This document shows positions 61,357 to 64,000 of a stretch of DNA of 64,000 bases, one piece after another. The notes under the pieces are model-generated. The model was not told the DNA's origin. It did no database searches and saw nothing but the letters and a program-made list of their open reading frames with translations. Within the stretch, counting starts at the first letter, position 1, and each line of letters starts with the position of its first letter. The translations under genes were made by a program, and so were the position numbers. Source of the stretch: Algoriphagus yeomjeoni (GTDB lineage: Bacteria > Bacteroidota > Bacteroidia > Cytophagales > Cyclobacteriaceae); NCBI RefSeq assembly GCF_003259505.1, contig NZ_QLLK01000007.1, positions 1 to 64,000 of the forward strand, written 5' to 3'.

Positions 61357-62166
61357 ATGAAAAAAACATCTTTTGTATTACTATTTTTTTTACTGGGGTT
61401 AACCTTCAGTTTATTTGCTCAAGAAAAGTATCCTGAATTTAAGATTCTAACCTACAATATTTACCATGGTGAAAAGCCAGATTCCCTAGGCAAGCCCAAC
61501 TTAGATGATATTGCCAATCTAATAGTTTTACTGCAGCCTGAAGTGGTAGCTTTCCAAGAGGTGGACAGTATGACGACTCGCTCTGAAGAAATCTATGGTA
61601 AGAAAATTGACTGGATCGCTGAGCTCGGAAAGAAGACCGGCTATAGAAGTTACTTTGCCAAGGCGATGGATTTTGCAGAAGGTGCATATGGTGAAGGTAT
61701 TTTGGTCAAAAAAGCCTTGAATTACACCACTTTGCCCTTACCTACACCTGCTGGCGGGGAACCTAGAGCTGCTGCCTGGGCAAAAATTGAATTGAGAGAA
61801 CGAAAAGAGCTTTACTTTGGAGCAACCCATCTCTGCCATCAGTTTCCAGAAAACCGCCTTGCACAATTGGATTCTATGATTAGCTATGCTAATTCACTTC
61901 CGAATCCAGCATTTTGGGTAGGTGATTTAAACTTTGATCCTGCCTCAGAAGTATACCAAAGTATTCCAGAAAAATGGAGTGATGCCGGAATGGTGGCAAA
62001 CGATACCACTTCAACATTCAACTCAGAGGAAGGAAAACGAATTGACTACGTATGGTATGATTCAGAGTATTTTGAGCTTGTAAACTACCAGGTAATTGAC
62101 GCGCCCTTCTCTGATCATTACCCCGTTTTAGTTACCCTTCGATTAATAAAACCCTATAAAGAATGA
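61357..62166 (+). CDS. Exported endonuclease/exonuclease/phosphatase-family protein
   Basis: The 269-residue product has a signal peptide ending LFAQ. The EEP-fold motifs are complete: LTYNIYHG, FQEVDSMT (catalytic Glu), GEGILVKK, GATHLCHQ, WVGDLNFDP (Asp/Asn pair), IDYVWYD and the C-terminal SDHYPVLV (His). These give a metal-dependent phosphodiesterase active site. Substrates in this superfamily range from DNA to sphingomyelin and inositol phosphates, so the call cannot be narrowed. The 4-nt overlap with the DUF1080 gene suggests one operon for two exported hydrolases. Confidence 0.85.
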   Translation: MKKTSFVLLFFLLGLTFSLFAQEKYPEFKILTYNIYHGEKPDSLGKPNLDDIANLIVLLQPEVVAFQEVDSMTTRSEEIYGKKIDWIAELGKKTGYRSYFAKAMDFAEGAYGEGILVKKALNYTTLPLPTPAGGEPRAAAWAKIELRERKELYFGATHLCHQFPENRLAQLDSMISYANSLPNPAFWVGDLNFDPASEVYQSIPEKWSDAGMVANDTTSTFNSEEGKRIDYVWYDSEYFELVNYQVIDAPFSDHYPVLVTLRLIKPYKE

Positions 62167-63011
62167 AAAAAATAGCCCTATTCCTTGTACTAACACTTTC
62201 AGTTGGATTTTTTTCCTTTCAGCTCTTATCAACTGATGCTAAAGACCCCGATTGGCAATCACTTTTCAATGGAAAAGACATGAAAGATTGGATTGTAAAA
62301 ATCCGAACTCATGAACTAAATGACAATTTCGCAAATACCTTCAGAGTTGAAGATGGCTTAATGAAAGTTAGGTATGATGGCTATGACCAGTTTGACAGGC
62401 AGTATGGTCATATATTTTACAAAAAGTCATTCTCAAATTATTTGCTTCAAGTAGAATATAGATTTGTGGGTGATCAAGCAAATGGTGGAGAAGGCTGGGC
62501 TACAAGAAATAGTGGAGCCATGCTTCATTGTCAAGATCCTAAAACCATGCTTAAAGATCAGGACTTCCCAATCTCAATAGAGGCACAATTCCTAGGTGGC
62601 AATGGAACCGATAAAAGAAGTACCTGTAATCTGTGTACTCCAGGCACCAACGTAGTGATGGATGATAAACTTATCACTTCCCACTGTGTCAACTCTACCT
62701 CCGAAACATACCATGGAGATCAGTGGGTAACTGCAAACTTCATAGTCCTAGGAAATGGAGACGTGCATCATCTGGTAGGACAAGACACGGTCTTAAGCTA
62801 CACTCAGTCCCAAATCGGTGGAGGAAATGTAAACCCAGCCGATCCAAAAGTGAAAGTCGATGGTCAAATGCTAACTGGAGGTTGGATTTCATTACAAAGT
62901 GAAAGTCATCCAATTGATTTTAGAACAGTTAGAATTATCGACTTAGATCCTATCAAAGATGACCAGGCTAAATTAGAAGCGTTGATCATCAAAAAGCTTA
63001 ATGAAAAATAG
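62163..63011 (+). CDS. DUF1080 (3-keto-disaccharide hydrolase family) protein
   Basis: This 282-residue exported protein has a signal sequence (MKKIALFLVLTLSVGFFSF) and a beta-sandwich of the DUF1080/PF06439 family: WQSLFNGKDMKDWIVKIR, FRVEDGLMKVRYDGYDQFDRQYG, ATRNSGAMLHCQDP and GGWISLQSESHPIDFRTVRI. The family includes 3-keto-glucoside hydrolases and is often coupled with Gfo/Idh/MocA oxidoreductases. A Gfo/Idh/MocA-related gene lies just downstream on the opposite strand. Five cysteines cluster in the middle (TCNLCTP, SHCVN). It overlaps the EEP gene by 4 nt. A terminator follows. Confidence 0.88.
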   Translation: MKKIALFLVLTLSVGFFSFQLLSTDAKDPDWQSLFNGKDMKDWIVKIRTHELNDNFANTFRVEDGLMKVRYDGYDQFDRQYGHIFYKKSFSNYLLQVEYRFVGDQANGGEGWATRNSGAMLHCQDPKTMLKDQDFPISIEAQFLGGNGTDKRSTCNLCTPGTNVVMDDKLITSHCVNSTSETYHGDQWVTANFIVLGNGDVHHLVGQDTVLSYTQSQIGGGNVNPADPKVKVDGQMLTGGWISLQSESHPIDFRTVRIIDLDPIKDDQAKLEALIIKKLNEK

Positions 63012-63045
63012 TCAAGTTTAGAATTAAGACATTAACTAAAAAATC

Positions 63046-63080
63046 AAAGCCCGCTGATCTACTAATCAACGGGCTTTTTT
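63046..63080. terminator. Bidirectional intrinsic terminator
   Basis: AAAGCCCGCTGAT (63046-63058) pairs with ATCAACGGGCTTT (63065-63077), one mismatch. T-runs follow on both strands (GGGCTTTTTT on plus; GATTTTTT on minus). It separates the DUF1080 gene from the convergent GH109-like gene. Confidence 0.88.
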
Positions 63081-63168
63081 GTGAGTTCTTGGATCGCATC
63101 CTCCAAACTTCTATCAGAGTATAATTAGTACTCGATATTTGGTGTACTTAATACTTGGGACTAATAAA

Positions 63169-64000
63169 TCAAACCCTCACTCCTGTATTTCCACCACCAG
63201 CTAAAGTGATATTGACTGGCTCATTTGTTTTCCAATTTCCGCCAGTAAAGTCTGGTACATCAATAGAATTGGATCTATTGGCTACCGACCACTCACTCAG
63301 CGGAGATACTGCACTCCACAGAGCTGCATCATAAACATCTTGATCTAAAGGAAGACCATTTCTCAGGCAGTCGATCAATCTCCAATCCATCATAAAGTCC
63401 ATACCTCCATGGCCACCTACCTTTTTGGCCAACTCTCCTACTTTCTGTATGATTTCTGGAGTATACTTGGTTTCCAAATCCTTGAATTCCTCATCCTTCA
63501 ACCAGCCATGACCTTTAGCTACTCGTGGTTGTGGATACTTCTGAGCGTAGCCTTCAGTCCCACTCACTACATGAAGTCTTGAATATGGACGTGGTGAGGA
63601 CACATCGTGCTGAATCATGATCGTTTTCCCAAGTTTAGTTTTGACCATGGTGGTATTCATATTGCCACGGAATTTCTTCTCAGCATAAGAAGCAAAGAAA
63701 TTATCCTGCTCAGCCAATTTTACAGCCTCCGCATGCATGGAGAAATCATTGGAAGATGTTGAGGTCAAAAAGTCCATTTGATCTCCTCTATTTACGTCTA
63801 GAATTTGACAGATCGGCCCCAAACCATGCGTAGCATAAAGGTTACCATTTCTATAGTTTTCCTTTAATCGCCACATATCCTGATAACCATTCTCCTTGTT
63901 GAAATTCAGAGCAAGCAAATCGTGAATATAAGCTCCCTCTACATGAATTACTTCTCCAAAGTAGCCTTCACGCTTCATTTTCAAAGTCATCAACTCAAAG
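63169..64000 (-). CDS. GH109-like Gfo/Idh/MocA oxidoreductase fold protein, 5' truncated by window
   Basis: The reading frame runs through the right edge of the window: no true start is seen, and an in-frame TTG at 63993 is not the real start. The visible 276 residues are the C-terminal part of a GH109-type protein (NAD-dependent alpha-N-acetylgalactosaminidase and relatives): YFGEVIHVEGAYIHDLLALNF, NLYATHGLGPICQILDVNRGD, VGGHGGMDFMMDWRLIDCLRNGLPLDQDVYDAALWSAVSPLSEWSV. The N-terminal Rossmann part with the dinucleotide-binding Gly motif must lie beyond 64000. It is convergent with the DUF1080 gene. The exact substrate is open, since many GH109-like proteins have other specificities. Confidence 0.85.
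   Translation of the reverse strand, partial: FELMTLKMKREGYFGEVIHVEGAYIHDLLALNFNKENGYQDMWRLKENYRNGNLYATHGLGPICQILDVNRGDQMDFLTSTSSNDFSMHAEAVKLAEQDNFFASYAEKKFRGNMNTTMVKTKLGKTIMIQHDVSSPRPYSRLHVVSGTEGYAQKYPQPRVAKGHGWLKDEEFKDLETKYTPEIIQKVGELAKKVGGHGGMDFMMDWRLIDCLRNGLPLDQDVYDAALWSAVSPLSEWSVANRSNSIDVPDFTGGNWKTNEPVNITLAGGGNTGVRV

Overview
The window looks like chromosomal DNA of a Bacteroidota bacterium, most likely Cytophagales/Cyclobacteriaceae (Algoriphagus-like). The signs are roughly 40% GC, few Shine-Dalgarno sequences, many Sec and lipoprotein signal peptides, a PorP/SprF protein beside a giant protein with a gliding-motility C-terminal domain, TonB-linked barrel proteins, and glycoside hydrolases of families GH67, GH95, GH140 and GH109. 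I saw no rRNA, tRNA, CRISPR array, complete insertion sequence or prophage. All calls come from reading the sequence; no database search was run.

Layout. 1-6.8 kb: a DKNYY-repeat lipoprotein flanked by integron-attC-like sequence, an outer-membrane protein, a multidomain sugar dehydrogenase/cytochrome c lipoprotein, an LVIVD-repeat lipoprotein and a small barrel-like protein. 6.8-12.9 kb: an AddB-like nuclease and an AddA-like helicase-nuclease (overlapping genes, recombinational repair). 13-15.8 kb: GH67 alpha-glucuronidase and a VOC dioxygenase-like protein. 15.8-19.1 kb: a decayed copy of an alpha/beta hydrolase, a Cys-rich lipoprotein, the intact hydrolase and a class-C-like serine hydrolase. 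19.2-21.6 kb: divergent menB and menE (menaquinone synthesis) with a DUF2141 protein. 21.8-24.7 kb: an accessory-looking locus with an unknown protein, a TIR-transmembrane protein, a LexA-like XRE/S24 repressor and a small coupled protein. 25-33.4 kb: a TonB-type barrel, a Cys-rich copper-binding protein, a luciferase-like oxidoreductase, Tex, a methyltransferase and a membrane-anchored thioredoxin. 33.5-37.9 kb: a tight operon of an unknown P-loop ATPase, a short MscS-like channel and a cation/proton antiporter. 38-42.5 kb: GH95, a membrane-anchored nitrilase-like protein without its catalytic Cys, and an unknown exported protein. 42.6-53.9 kb: a cell-surface block (PorP/SprF, a 2722-residue adhesin-like protein, two tail-collar proteins, a Tat-signal protein). 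54.3-64 kb: a pentapeptide-repeat protein, GH140, a PIF1-like helicase, a PRC-barrel protein, an AsmA-like protein, an exported phosphodiesterase-family protein, a DUF1080 protein and a truncated GH109-like gene at the right edge.

The best candidates for an undescribed system are the ATPase-MscS-antiporter operon (33.5-37.9 kb) and the TIR/S24-repressor locus (21.8-24.7 kb). Next come the surface block, with a possible invertible or inverted-repeat-bounded segment upstream of it (54.0-54.2 kb), and the cassette-like lipoprotein at the left end.
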